From Seminavis robusta (Eukaryota > Bacillariophyta > Bacillariophyceae > Naviculales > Naviculaceae), in assembly GCA_903772945.1 (NCBI GenBank), contig CAICTM010000573.1:1-58672 (forward strand): a stretch of DNA of 58,672 bases, given 5' to 3'. Below, one piece after another: positions 9,430-18,820 of the stretch; the first letter of the stretch is position 1, and each line of letters opens with the position of its first letter. A program made the position numbers and the translations under genes. The notes below the pieces were generated by a model. It saw only the letters and a program-made list of their open reading frames with translations. It was not told where the DNA came from and did no database searches.

Positions 9430-10388
9430 ATGAGTTCCAATGGCTTGATTCCAGTTGAGATCGTCAATGATAGTTCTGCGGCTGGCGACGACGCCGGCGA
9501 TGGCGAGAAGGACGTCTTGCGACGTCTCCAGGTCCCATTCAAGAAGATGACGCTTGGTGATCTCCTCACCAAAGCTCGTCGAGAGCTTCCTCGAGGCAAC
9601 CAGAGTCTCTTTGTGGACAAGGAGGTTTTCCTTCGACAAAAAGTTGGCACTGTCGATGGCCACTTTGCCCTTGAACGCAGGGACGACCGTGCGCATAGTC
9701 AAGGCAACGGGATTCGCCCTGGAGATTCGATTCTCCTTTTACCTTCCCAGGATGAAGGATTTCAGCTTGCACGGCTGTACGAAGAATACGACGTCGAGGC
9801 AACTGTGCCTACCGCCTTTGAAATGCTCTCAATGCCTTTGAGCCCTCATTTAAAGTACACTGGAGTGACGCTGCTTTCCAAGCCAACAATTTCTGTCATT
9901 CAAATCAAGCACGAAGGAGTCAAGATCGCTTTTGTGCTTCCCGGAAATGACGAGATCAAAATTGAGCGCAATGGAAGCAAACGAGCCATTGCAATTCCAA
10001 ACAAACTTGTACACGTGGAGTTTGACAAAATTGTCTTCCTTGACGACCATAAGATCAGCACTTTCGTGGACCAAGTACGTAAGAACCATGTCACCATGTC
10101 GAACTTTGCGTCTCTCAAGTAAAAGATGCTGGTCTCTTTTAAACATTAGTATCGTTCCTCTTTCAGGTCCGCGAAGCCTTTGCGGCTCCTTTCAAAAAGG
10201 ACATACTTCGCCTTGGCTACCAGGACCCAGAAAGCAGACTTGCGTACCAGTGCATATACAACTCCATGTCCAATAGCGACGCAACAGTACAAGATCTGAA
10301 CCTTTCTGGCCCCAACGTGGAAGGTCATTTTTGGGGCACGACCATGGAGATCTTTGTCAAAACCCTAACAGGACGATCCGGCAATTAG
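9430..10388 (+). pseudogene. 5' part of an internal-ubiquitin fusion gene, cut by an insertion
   Basis: Exon 1 is 9430-10074 and exon 2 is 10167-10388, joined by a 92-nt GTACGT...TTTCAG intron at 10075-10166. The product would be 288 residues. Its first ~270 residues form an unrecognised domain with PFKKMTLGDLLTKARRELP, GDSILLLPSQDEGF and a strand-rich middle; exon 2 adds VREAFAAPFKKDILRLGYQD. At 10344 the sequence becomes ubiquitin (MEIFVKTLTG, residues 1-10 of ubiquitin), then runs into an inverted-repeat insertion and stops four codons later. The remaining ubiquitin continues in frame at 10725 beyond the insertion. Reading the locus as one gene gives an unknown domain, then ubiquitin, then a C-terminal extension. 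The flanking coding parts are undamaged, so the insertion is recent or is removed from RNA. Confidence 0.7.
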
Positions 10389-10722
10389 TGCCTAAGCTAA
10401 TTAAGAATCACGACTGAATGGTTGCAAGCGAGACTTATGCGAGACGGTCTCCTAAATAGTCTCCTAAAACCGGTGCGAGTATCCAAAACGGTCGCCTATT
10501 TTTAGAAGATCGCCTAAACAATCGTCTAATTCTTCGATAAACATATCGTTAAATCCTAGAAACAGTATCCTAAATCCAAGCAGTAGCCTAAATAGTCTCC
10601 TAATACCGGCAACCGTCGCCTAAACGATCACCTATTGGTAACGGTCGCCTAAACGATCGCCTAATTGTGAACTGTTCAATCGTGAAACAAACGTCACAAC
10701 TTACCATTGCCGGATCGTCCTG
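10369..10722. mobile_element. 354-bp inverted-repeat insertion inside the ubiquitin-fusion gene
   Basis: The ends are perfect 17-bp inverted repeats, CAGGACGATCCGGCAAT on the left and ATTGCCGGATCGTCCTG on the right. They interrupt the ubiquitin reading frame after codon 10. There is no coding capacity. The interior is built of degenerate short units with CCTAA cores (GTCTCCTAAATAGTCTCCTAA and GTCGCCTAAACGATCGCCT types). A target duplication is ambiguous: GGA lies on each side, as expected if ACAGGA|AAAACG was the uninterrupted sequence. The simplest reading is a non-autonomous DNA transposon. GT-AG splicing does not fit, since no AG lies at the right end, but a non-canonical intron with base-paired ends cannot be excluded. 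Confidence 0.75.
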
Positions 10723-11189
10723 GAAAAACGTACGCCTTGAATGGTGTCAATTCAAAGGATGCCGTATCTGTAGTCAAGCATATGATTCAAAAGGGGTATG
10801 ACATCCCAATGAAGGAGCAGCGTCTCGTTTTTGCGGGTCGCAGTCTCGAGGATGACAAGATGCTGTCGGACTTCAATATTCAGAACGAAAGCACTCTTCA
10901 CTTGATACTACGGTTGCGAGGAGGCATGTATCATGAGTCATCTGGTCGCGTGGACAATGAGACTCTTGAGGAGGAACGACGAGGTGGCAAAGCCTCTGTG
11001 GAGACGAAGCTTCTCTTGCCAGGAGGGCGTTCTGAACGAATCCGAATCGGTCTTTTTTGCACCGCTGCGAAGCTCAAGTTGATTCTTACTCGCAAGTTTT
11101 GGGCTCTTTTGCAAGGCGCCACCGACCACAAAGGCAACGCCATAGACGTCGAAGATGACGATGACGTGACGTTCTTAGGAGGGAACTAG
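10722..11189 (+). pseudogene. 3' part of the internal-ubiquitin fusion gene
   Basis: From 10725 the frame gives the rest of a diverged ubiquitin: [35 protein letters not shown] and the terminal LRLRGG. About 85 more residues follow ([13 protein letters not shown] and so on, ending DVTFLGGN) before TAG at 11189. The LRLRGG|M junction is what deubiquitinases normally cut, so a processed C-terminal tail is conceivable. The tail has ERRGG and LLPGG motifs and a basic/hydrophobic stretch ([17 protein letters not shown]). Equivalents of K48 and K63 are replaced (FAGRS, NIQNEST), while K6, K11, the hydrophobic L8 and I44-like V, and the GG end are kept. The part has no start of its own and depends on the upstream half. 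Confidence 0.7.
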
Positions 11190-12080
11190 GGCCTGATTGA
11201 GTAAAAATATGGCACAGGTTGACAAGACAGCGACTGCAAGTGGACCAGCTGGAGGCGCTTGAGAATAGCTTTTCAAATGGATGATTAGAGTGATCTGGGT
11301 ATTTTAAAAGACCTGCAGTGCATTAAGACTATTGTAATATTCTTGGATTTGTACAGTAATTCCTATAGTAAAGCCGGCTTAACAGTACACACGGTACAGC
11401 CGAGTGTCGATACCGGTAGAGGTGCTTCGAACCACCGCACCGTAGAGGTACAAAGAAGGAGTGTCGATAGAGTGCTTATCATGTGCTTATGCATGTGCTT
11501 ATCATGTGCTTATGCATGTGCTTGGAGACACTCATCAGGCCTGTAGTTTGTACTCGATAGAACCGGTACCGGTACAGTAGGATCCTACGTAGACTCAGTA
11601 CTAGAGTCTACGTGTGACGTCATATGGTCTTAATCTGCAGAGAAAAAGAATTGACGGAGAGAAGTCTGAAATCTTCAACCGCCCGTAACTCCACCAATAA
11701 GTACACTATGAAGTTGCGAGATTTATGGCATACTCAACTACATGTGTTCTATCGTTTCCCCTCTTTACATGTACTATATTCCATATACAGCCCTGAAGAT
11801 AATATTGCGGGATTCGGTCGGTCTTAAAGCCCAGATCACTCTACTACGGTATATTACGAGAACCCCGAGGAGACCACTAAGAGCTCCACTAAGTACACAA
11901 CACAACACGGCATGTACTGAAAACTGTGTATTGTAGAAACTCGTAAGTTTCGACCTTCAAGTGGTTGGATGCGATTGTTTTCCAGGCTGGGCCTTCGTGG
12001 CCATGACCAAGCAGCTCCAACGATGTGTACTGTACCGTACGTCGAACGTAAAGGTACTAATACTCGAACTTCTGCACGGA
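11190..12080. other. intergenic with a 23-bp tandem repeat
   Basis: No gene is supported. GTGCTTATCATGTGCTTATG repeats twice as a 23-bp unit at 11472-11517. GGTACCGGTACAG-type palindromes cluster near 11565-11580, and CGTACGTCGAACG occurs near 12036. Confidence 0.6.
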
Positions 12081-13089
12081 TTACTTTTCGGGACGAATAT
12101 GCCTCAGTTTTGCCGTTGCGATGCTCTTGTTGGTGGTACTGATGCGGTCTAGTAGTTTGCTCGACCAACGACCTTCGGCATTGGGATCCGGCCCGACAAT
12201 CTCCACGAGTTTGCCGTTCCATTCTGGTTTGGAGTCGATCCCCACCAACTGCATAATGTCTCCAACTTCAATTTGCATCTTCTCTCGGCAGGCTTTATTG
12301 TGACCACTCTGCCACGCTTTTCGTTGGCACTTGCGAGAGCAGTAAAACGTTAGCTTGCAACGTTCACAGCACCTCAACCTGAATTCGCCAAGCTCCTCCA
12401 AGGATGCTTTACAACAGTCACCTTTTTGTCCACCAACTGCCACTCGAGCCATCAGCTCAGGCCGATTCACGGGAGTGGAACTGAAGAATCGCTGTTGTGG
12501 TGGCATTAGAGAGCCATCTGCACGCAGCCGAGCCTGCGTCTCTTCAGCCCTAGAACTGGTAGCAGATGGGAAAGGTAAGGCCTGCCCCAAGCTGCAATCT
12601 CGTAGCCTGTCTACATTTTCTTGAATGACGCTTCGATTTTCACTCAAGACCCAAGCAACGGTTGCCTCTCCAACTTTCGAAGTTGATATGGTTGTATTAA
12701 TTCACCGCTTCTTTTCATGATTGGTCGCTGTATCAATGAGGTGGAGGGCTTCTTGATAGTTTTCAGCGGCAACATGCCGGTCACCTCGTCGCCACTGCAG
12801 CAATCCGAGCGTCCATAAGGCTTCAACTCGATACACGTGGGGCTCGTTCTCCGACTCTGCCAGTCTCCTCAATGCTTTTCTATCGCCACGTGATGCTTCA
12901 AAGTACTGTTCACGCAGGATGGACATGTACTCAGAAAGGATATGATAGCGATTCTCTGCCAATACGTCTTCAGCAGCCATCACAGCTTCTAGGTACTTGT
13001 CTGCCGATTTTCTATGGTCACCAACATGAAAAAGCTTCAGCGGCTTCCTCTGCCAGTTTCCTGCACTTGGTCTTTTTCTTGATGGGCAT
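12081..13089 (-). pseudogene. TPR-MYND zinc-finger protein with a frameshift and an in-frame stop
   Basis: The reverse frame from ATG at 13089 begins MPIKKKTKCRKLAEEAAEAF. A five-base run (AAAAA at 13029-13033 on the + strand) then shifts the frame; with four bases it would continue into FHVGDHRKSADKYLEAV. TPR-like helices follow (EALWTLGLLQWRRGDRHVAA). A TGA at 12702-12704 interrupts an otherwise continuous frame (KKR stop INTTISTSKVGE). The C-terminal 188 residues hold a MYND zinc finger (CCERCKLTFYCSRKCQ ... WQSGHNKAC) and a small SH3-like tail (IEVGDIMQLVGI ... LRHIRPEK). MYND fingers bind proline-rich partners. No intron of suitable length removes the stop. Both lesions are small enough to be assembly errors; if real, the gene is dead or split. 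Confidence 0.65.
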
Positions 13090-13476
13090 GGAGCTTTGTA
13101 TTTCTGCGATAAACTCGTCCATCCACCCCTCTCTTTGGATGATTTCGAGTTGCTACCGAAGCAAAGAAAGGTCAGTGCATTCTTCGTCTTCCTTCGTCTT
13201 CCTCTTCTTCGCCTTCCTCTTCCTTCGTCTTCGTATTCCTTTTCTTCGTCTTCCTTCAAGGCTACTGAATGGAACAAAATCGCTACTTCCCAACATGCAT
13301 GCTTCCGCCTTCCGCCTATGATAGCTACCAGTATAGCGTTGGAAATTCTAAAACTTGCAATTTTTGAAAAGTCAAGAAAGATTTCTCAGTATCCACGACT
13401 CAGCAAAATTGTTGGAAAAGTTCATGTTCTTTTGTCGACTGGGTAACTTGACGCTCGACAATCGCTCAAACCAAAC
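13090..13476. other. intergenic, CTTC-rich
   Basis: A CTTCGTCTTCCTTCGTCTTCCTC-type purine/pyrimidine tract lies near 13185-13260. No gene is supported between the divergent TPR-MYND relic and the methyltransferase relic. Confidence 0.5.
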
Positions 13477-14383
13477 ATGATAGAAGGACACCCCAGCCGA
13501 ACGGCTCTCTTCATTGCCGCAGGTGTTCCTATCTTGGGCACCACAGGATGTGACTTGCTCCCTGAAGGCATTCTCCCTTTTCAGAAAGCCGTCTTGTCGG
13601 CACTGCAGCTGACCTGGGTCGAACGGATCTTTCTATTTGTTCTTTGTGACAATCCGGTCTTTTGTCGCCTCTTTGCATGGTTCGTCTCTACTTTGATCAT
13701 TCCAGAAGATTTCCTCCCGGTGGCCTTTCGTAAAAGCTATTGAGCAGCAGGCGTGTCAATTTCTAGAAGGCCACGCGTCGAATTCCCAAGTGTTGGTGCT
13801 AGCAGCAGGCAGGATACGACACTCTTTCCCTTCGTCTTTCCTCCCAAGTTTCCAGAGACTTGCTTTTGGGAAGTTGACCATCCCGCCACTGGTCACTGTA
13901 AGGATCGCTTGTGGTCCAAGGATAAGAACAGTCAAGGAACAACAACGACAGCCCTATTGAAAAAGCCACCGAATCTGTTTCATGCCCACGTGGATTTGGT
14001 GGAGAAAGATGTTTTGGTGACATCACTCCGAGAGAAAGCATCGTACGATACAGTCACACCCACCATTGTTGTCATGGAAGGACTATTGTCTTTTTTGGAT
14101 ACGGATCAAATCAAAAACCTGTTTGAAAATGTAGCCCAAGTTGTGGGAGGACCAGATTCCCGTGTAGTCTTCAATATGCCGGCCGTGCAAGTCTGGCAAG
14201 TCCTTGGACTTTGGTTGGATATCCCTCCTGGCAGCTTATTTGGTCCGTAAACAAGGAGAGCCCTTCCTCCTGGGAATGAATCCAGATAAAATGCACGAGT
14301 TCTTTACGGATTCAAAATGGACCCTGCGAGGTGACGTCCAGTCCTATGGTCGAATGCGAGTGGCCACAGTGCAGTTAAAATAA
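13477..14383 (+). pseudogene. broken LCM-family methyltransferase paralogue
   Basis: This is a decayed copy of the same family as the gene at 7932-8888. The first piece ends at 13743 after FLPVAFRKSY; removing one A would continue it as KAIEQQACQFLEGHA. A CAGG duplication then interrupts the SAM-binding loop (LVLAAG ... YDTL). A third shift precedes CFWEVDHPATGHCKDRLW, the equivalent of the intact gene's FWEIDHPATG. VVMEGLLSFLDTDQIKNLFENV is recognisable, and a final shift near 14230 leads into LVRKQGEPFLLGMNPDK and the true end ...RVATVQLK at 14383. At least four frame changes make it non-functional as assembled. It sits head to head with the TPR-MYND relic. Confidence 0.7.
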
Positions 14384-14579
14384 TACTATTCGAGCTTTTC
14401 CTTTCCATAAAGATAAGGATCATTGTGGGAACTCTCATCATCAGCTACCGCACTTGTGTATGTTTCTTGCTATAAAATTACGAAATGTATCCAAACAGTT
14501 CCGCGCATTGATTCGAATCTCCTTCTTTGCTGTGCCATGAATCACATGTCTTCAAAACAACTCTAGTCCATGCAGCTTT

Positions 14580-15476
14580 CTACTCCACATCAGGCACCCC
14601 ACAGCGCATATTGGCAGGGACAGCCACGTCGATCTTCTTGGGGTAAGAGAGATTCAGATTCTTCATAATCTCCACAAAGTCTGACTCTGTCTTTCCCTCA
14701 CCCAACCGTGGATTGGTTTTCTTCTCATCACCCAATTTGGCGGATGTACGTCCCTTGTAGTCATGGGCAGGATACACGATGGTTTCGTCTGGCAATGTAA
14801 AGAGCTGGGAGTGGACGGAATTGTAGAGTTTTTCTGCAGAACCACCTTGAAAGTCAGTACGCCCACAACCTTGAATCAACAGGGTATCTCCCGTCAAGAC
14901 AAAGGACTCGTCGTCTGCAACATACGACAGGCATCCCTCAGTATGACCAGGAGTGGCTCGTACCGAAATGCTGCGAGATCCAAACACAATCTTGTCTCCT
15001 GGTCCAATTTTGATGTCGGCCTTGGCACCCGATGCATCGCTAATGACAGATTGAAAACCATCAATTTTGGTTTTGAGCAGGCCAGTGCCTGTGATGTGAT
15101 CTGCGTGTGCATGAGTGTTGACACCATAAACCAAATTTAATCCCAAAGATTCAATCTCCTTCAAGTCACGGTCCACTTGGATATCAACAGGGTCTACGAT
15201 AATGGCATCCTTCGTGGAAGGATCCCACAGCAGATACGTGTAGGTAGAAGAATCGTCATCAAACAACTGTTTGAACCCCATGGCTTCTCCTGCTTTGACA
15301 ATAGATCCTTTTCCTGCGGTCATGGTAGAAAAATATTTGTGGGGTGGATGATACGAGTATTTGACTGTTGATGGGAGAATGACCCGTACACAGAATTGCG
15401 ACGAAAAGCTGGTGGCTTTGACGGTAGAAAAGGCAGAACAAGAGAGTTTTCGAGCAACGAAACGGATCAAGTGCAT
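14580..15476 (-). CDS. ETHE1-type persulfide dioxygenase
   Basis: This 298-residue protein of the metallo-beta-lactamase fold is likely a mitochondrial glutathione-persulfide dioxygenase, which oxidises GSSH to sulfite in sulfide detoxification. Metal motifs are intact: THAHADH at 121-127, PGHTEGC at 176-182, GDTLLIQGCGRTDFQGG from 196, and YPAHDYKGR at 235-243 followed by NPRL. The QGCGRTDFQGG segment is typical of ETHE1 rather than glyoxalase II. The first ~50 residues are rich in S, R, K and hydrophobics without acids, consistent with a mitochondrial presequence. The core domain starts after MTAGKG. The ATG lies at 15476, and no intron is apparent. The function is well supported; localisation is inferred. 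Confidence 0.9.
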   Translation of the reverse strand: MHLIRFVARKLSCSAFSTVKATSFSSQFCVRVILPSTVKYSYHPPHKYFSTMTAGKGSIVKAGEAMGFKQLFDDDSSTYTYLLWDPSTKDAIIVDPVDIQVDRDLKEIESLGLNLVYGVNTHAHADHITGTGLLKTKIDGFQSVISDASGAKADIKIGPGDKIVFGSRSISVRATPGHTEGCLSYVADDESFVLTGDTLLIQGCGRTDFQGGSAEKLYNSVHSQLFTLPDETIVYPAHDYKGRTSAKLGDEKKTNPRLGEGKTESDFVEIMKNLNLSYPKKIDVAVPANMRCGVPDVE

Positions 15477-16155
15477 TCAGTTGCTAAATTATGAGATGAT
15501 CTGATACCACTTTGTTGGCTTTCAGTGCTTTGCGCTTGACGACAACTTTGATGTGGCTCTTTCTTTTTATGTTATTCCGTTATTCCGTCCAAATGATTGA
15601 ACCTGTTTTCCCCCCCCAAAGCAAGAAGTGTTGGCCTGGTTGGGACAAACGAGATGTGGATGTCAATCGGCCTTCTCATCGGCGGCAATTGAATTAGGCC
15701 GTTGGATTAGTGTTCGGGGTATCGTTTCTCTGCTTTCTGACTTTGTGAGAGGTATCGTACATGGATGATATGTAGCTAGTAGTATGCATGTACCGGTATG
15801 CATAGACTAAAACCCAAGCTACCTAACAACCCAACCCAACTTGCGTAATTGTACGAGTACGGGTGCCGGTACGGTAACAACTAGTCAAAGGCCTCTGACC
15901 TTTGCACCCTCAGCATGCCACTCCCGATCCCTTCCGTGAGTCTCCTTTTATGGTACACTCACCGATCCAATGGTACCGGTGCGTGTACGTCCTCACGCAA
16001 TGCTCCCATGCATTGGTTGAATGTCAATGGTGGTCAAGCTGGTAGCACGATGACGAGCCGATGAGCCGCAACAGGTTGCACGGAATCCATCCTTCCATCT
16101 CAGAGGATCCACCAAGTGCTTCCCCTCTGCCGAATGGTACCTGGCACTCCTGGGC
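15477..16155. other. intergenic, GTAC/CCGG palindrome-rich
   Basis: No gene is supported. The stretch carries many short palindromes (TAGCTAGTA, GCATGTACCGGTATGC, GGTGCCGGTACGG) near 15770-15870. It ends at the left terminal repeat of transposon copy 2. Confidence 0.6.
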
Positions 16156-16276
16156 GACTTTATGGGGGGGTTAGGCAGCAGCGCGGGGGAGGGAAAAGAA
16201 AAAAGAAAGGGAGAGGGTTATCAGTTGGATTCCAAATTCCACCGTTGAGAGGATGCATGGCTTGATTCAGTCACGA
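16156..16276 (+). repeat. left 121-bp terminal inverted repeat, copy 2
   Basis: It starts GACTTTATGGGGGGGTTAGG and ends TTCAGTCACGA. It is identical by eye to the reverse complement of 18805-18925. Its outer 77 bp match the copy 1 end at 4627-4703. Confidence 0.9.
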
Positions 16277-16942
16277 AAATGCCAGTAATGCACCAAAAAC
16301 AGGGGGAACGGTCACTGACCTGGTCACTCCCCCTCTTCCCTTAAGTATAGAACCATAGGTAAGACGTCCGAAGAACAATCTTTACGTCAGGAAGTTTGGC
16401 AACTGACCGGTAACCTTTTTGAATTGTTTCAACGGATATTTTTTCCTCCCAATCCTTGGCTCGCACCAAACCCTCCCATTATTTTCGAAAATTGCATGGA
16501 ACACTTGCTGGTGCACACGATCGCTGTTTTTGACTGGTAAGAAAGTCGACAATGTGTTGTTGTTGGTATCTGCCACAATGTTGTTGTTGTTGTGTTGTTG
16601 TTGTTGTTGTTGTCATCTGCTACTACGGTAGCTACTCTACGTTCACACTGTTATGCATTATCTAACATTGTTGGGCTCGCACTCCACCACCGACCGATCG
16701 AACGTCGTCCTTTTATCCTTCCACTACCGACGCTCAGTCTACCGACGCTTCCTTCCTCTACCGATACAACAACAACAACAAACTACTAAACAACAACTTG
16801 CTGGGCTATTTTGTCTTGAAGTCAGCGCCTACGTGGGTAGGGGCAAGACTCTTGGCAACAACAACAACCACTACCACTACTACTCCTACTTCCTCTACGG
16901 AACGTCCTCCACCGAACGTCGTCCTTCCACCGAACGTCGACA

Positions 16943-17543
16943 ATGAGGATTGCTACTAGTCCATGGTTCTCCAAGTGGCTGCAAAGTGTCAACAGATACC
17001 CATTGAATGAGCTGAGGGCCACTAGGAATGGAATCACTTGCAAGTACATCATTGTGGAAGAACAAGAGCCGCACCTCACCAACTACCAGAAGTTTCATTG
17101 TTTGGTCGCGAATGAAATAGCAGTGGCGAACCTTCAGGAGTTGATCTACCAAGGAGCATGCAAACCTCTTCCTCCTGACATGACAGAATCATGGATTACA
17201 TGTTGTATCAGGACTTCAGAAAAGCCCACAGTGGTACAGGGCTGTTCTTGCTACCCTTTATGAAATGCTGGAGGGACAGATCCCTGTCAAAGGAAGGACA
17301 TCTTTATTGAGTGCATTTATTGGTTGGTGAAGGAAAGGGTCCAAGAGCGTTTGATTTGGGCTCTGGTGATGTGGCATAGTGATGGCTGCGTGATGGTATT
17401 CAGTCATGTACCAAAGACAAACTTTCCTTCAAGGATTTCAGTATGATGAATGAGGAGTTTGTGACTTTGTGCATTGATGACATTGACTATTCTGGAGGCC
17501 TGCGACCCAATTTGCTATGTTCATTGATGGAATTGAAATGTAA
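16943..17543 (+). pseudogene. frameshifted copy of the transposon accessory-type ORF
   Basis: The region is nearly identical to 5373-5984 for its first 240 bases (MRIATSPWFSKW through CKPLPPDMT). It then accumulates one- and two-base deletions: GACAGGCATC to GACAGAATC, GGGACTTC to GGACTTC, GGGACCAG to GGGACAG, GCGGTTT to GCGTTT, GTGAATG to GTGATG, and CCCCAAT to CCCAAT. Substitutions are rarer than deletions. Only a 106-residue fragment is open from the ATG. The same ending (GAAATGTAAGTTAAT) is kept. Either the copy is degenerate or these are uncorrected sequencing indels in a repeat. Confidence 0.75.
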
Positions 17544-17604
17544 GTTAATATCTAGATTACTAGATTACAATGATGCAACAATGCTACCCATTCTGCTGAC
17601 CATA

Positions 17605-18820
17605 TCAACTGTATTGAGACCGGCAATAGGCGTCATGTGGTGGTCTTCCTCTCCTGCGAGTCAACCACTGGCAGTATCTCTGACAGCAGCCATTTGGTGG
17701 AGTGCTGAAGGAGCAGTATGGTTGGAATTGCTGCTGCATAAGGCAAGTTGCATCATTTGAATCTGGTGTTGTTGCTGATATAGAATCAGGTTACCAATGT
17801 AAGAATTTCTTGTTTGTGCTACAGGAGGAGCTGCTTGTGGAGGTGGATTGGGTGGTGGAGGTTGGAGCTGTGGAACCGGTTGTGGTTTGTGGTTGTGGTT
17901 TGTGGAACTTGTTGTGTTTTGAGGTTGTTGGAACCGGTTGTGGTTTGTGAAGCCTTACAATCTGGACTGGTGCAAAATCTACACAAGCAACAATCAATTG
18001 GTGAGTACTTCTGCCTGTGAGGTTTGAATCCAACAATGTACTCTGAAAAGAATTTTTCTCCATTATCCACTGGCAGTGGTTCTGCATTTGGAAATGGTGC
18101 ATCAGACAACAGCACTCTGGCCATGTCATTCAGGTAAGCAACACACTTGAATGGTTCACAGTAGGGACAACTCTTCTCCCATCCAGCGGAATGACCTTTC
18201 TCTTTCTTGCCTCCGCTGATCTTGACAGGAAGGCTCTTTTGTGGCGAATCTTGAGGTTGTATCTTGCAGTCCAGCAGGTGAGTGCATCAGCAAGGCTTCT
18301 TCTCATTCCAACCATTGCCAAAGGGGCAAACTTGTCATGGAAAGCTTCTAACTTGGATTCTCCTCTCCTTGAAGGTACTCTGGAATCTTGTGCTTGGATG
18401 TTGGGAGATGGCTGGATTGTGTCATACATTTGCTCATTGGTAGTGGATCAGCCAAGTGATGGCTTTCTCAATGCAGTTTTCTACTGCTGGCTTGGTGTCT
18501 GGAGTGAACAAGGTAAATTTCTTGACAGGATCCAGTCTTCCTTGGCCAGGTTGGCTGCCCTCACTGGCTGTCACCTTGTACCTGCAGAACCACTTTTGAA
18601 TCTTCTGCTCTCATTAGTTGGTCTCATCATCCTCTTCCTTAGTACTTGGAGTATCTGTTACTGAAGACCCTTGATGATTGCATGTCTGAGATCTCCACCA
18701 TGGAATAGTGTTTGCCATCAGCTGATAGGAGACCATGTTTCAGAGCATAGAGAACCTTCTCATAGTCCTGAGGTAAGTACTCATAGAGGCAATCCAAGAG
18801 AGCATCGTGACTGAATCAAG
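17605..18820 (-). pseudogene. frameshifted C-terminal half of the transposase-like gene
   Basis: Reading the reverse strand from the right terminal repeat inward gives recognisable protein in several frames. First comes MHGLIQ then HDALLDCLYEYLPQDYEKV and LSADGKHYSMVEISDM. Next is KIQKWFCRYKVTASEG and VKKFTLFTPDTKPAVENC. Then RRGESKLEAFHDKFAP, SLADALT and ARYNLKIRHKR follow. After these comes a Cys-rich module KGHSAGWEKSCPYC ... CVAYLNDMARVL, FFSEYI and CCLCRFCTSPDC, and finally a Pro/Gln-rich tail like that at 6046-6258. The RG-S-LE-H and ARYN blocks resemble the C-terminal portion of large eukaryotic DDE transposases, but I cannot name the superfamily. The N-terminal zinc region seen in copy 1 is absent here. 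Confidence 0.5.

Noticed and set aside
10369..10722. The insertion in the ubiquitin gene as an ordinary GT-AG intron
   Set aside because: No GT near the left end pairs with an AG near the right end. The exact ends are a 17-bp inverted repeat instead.
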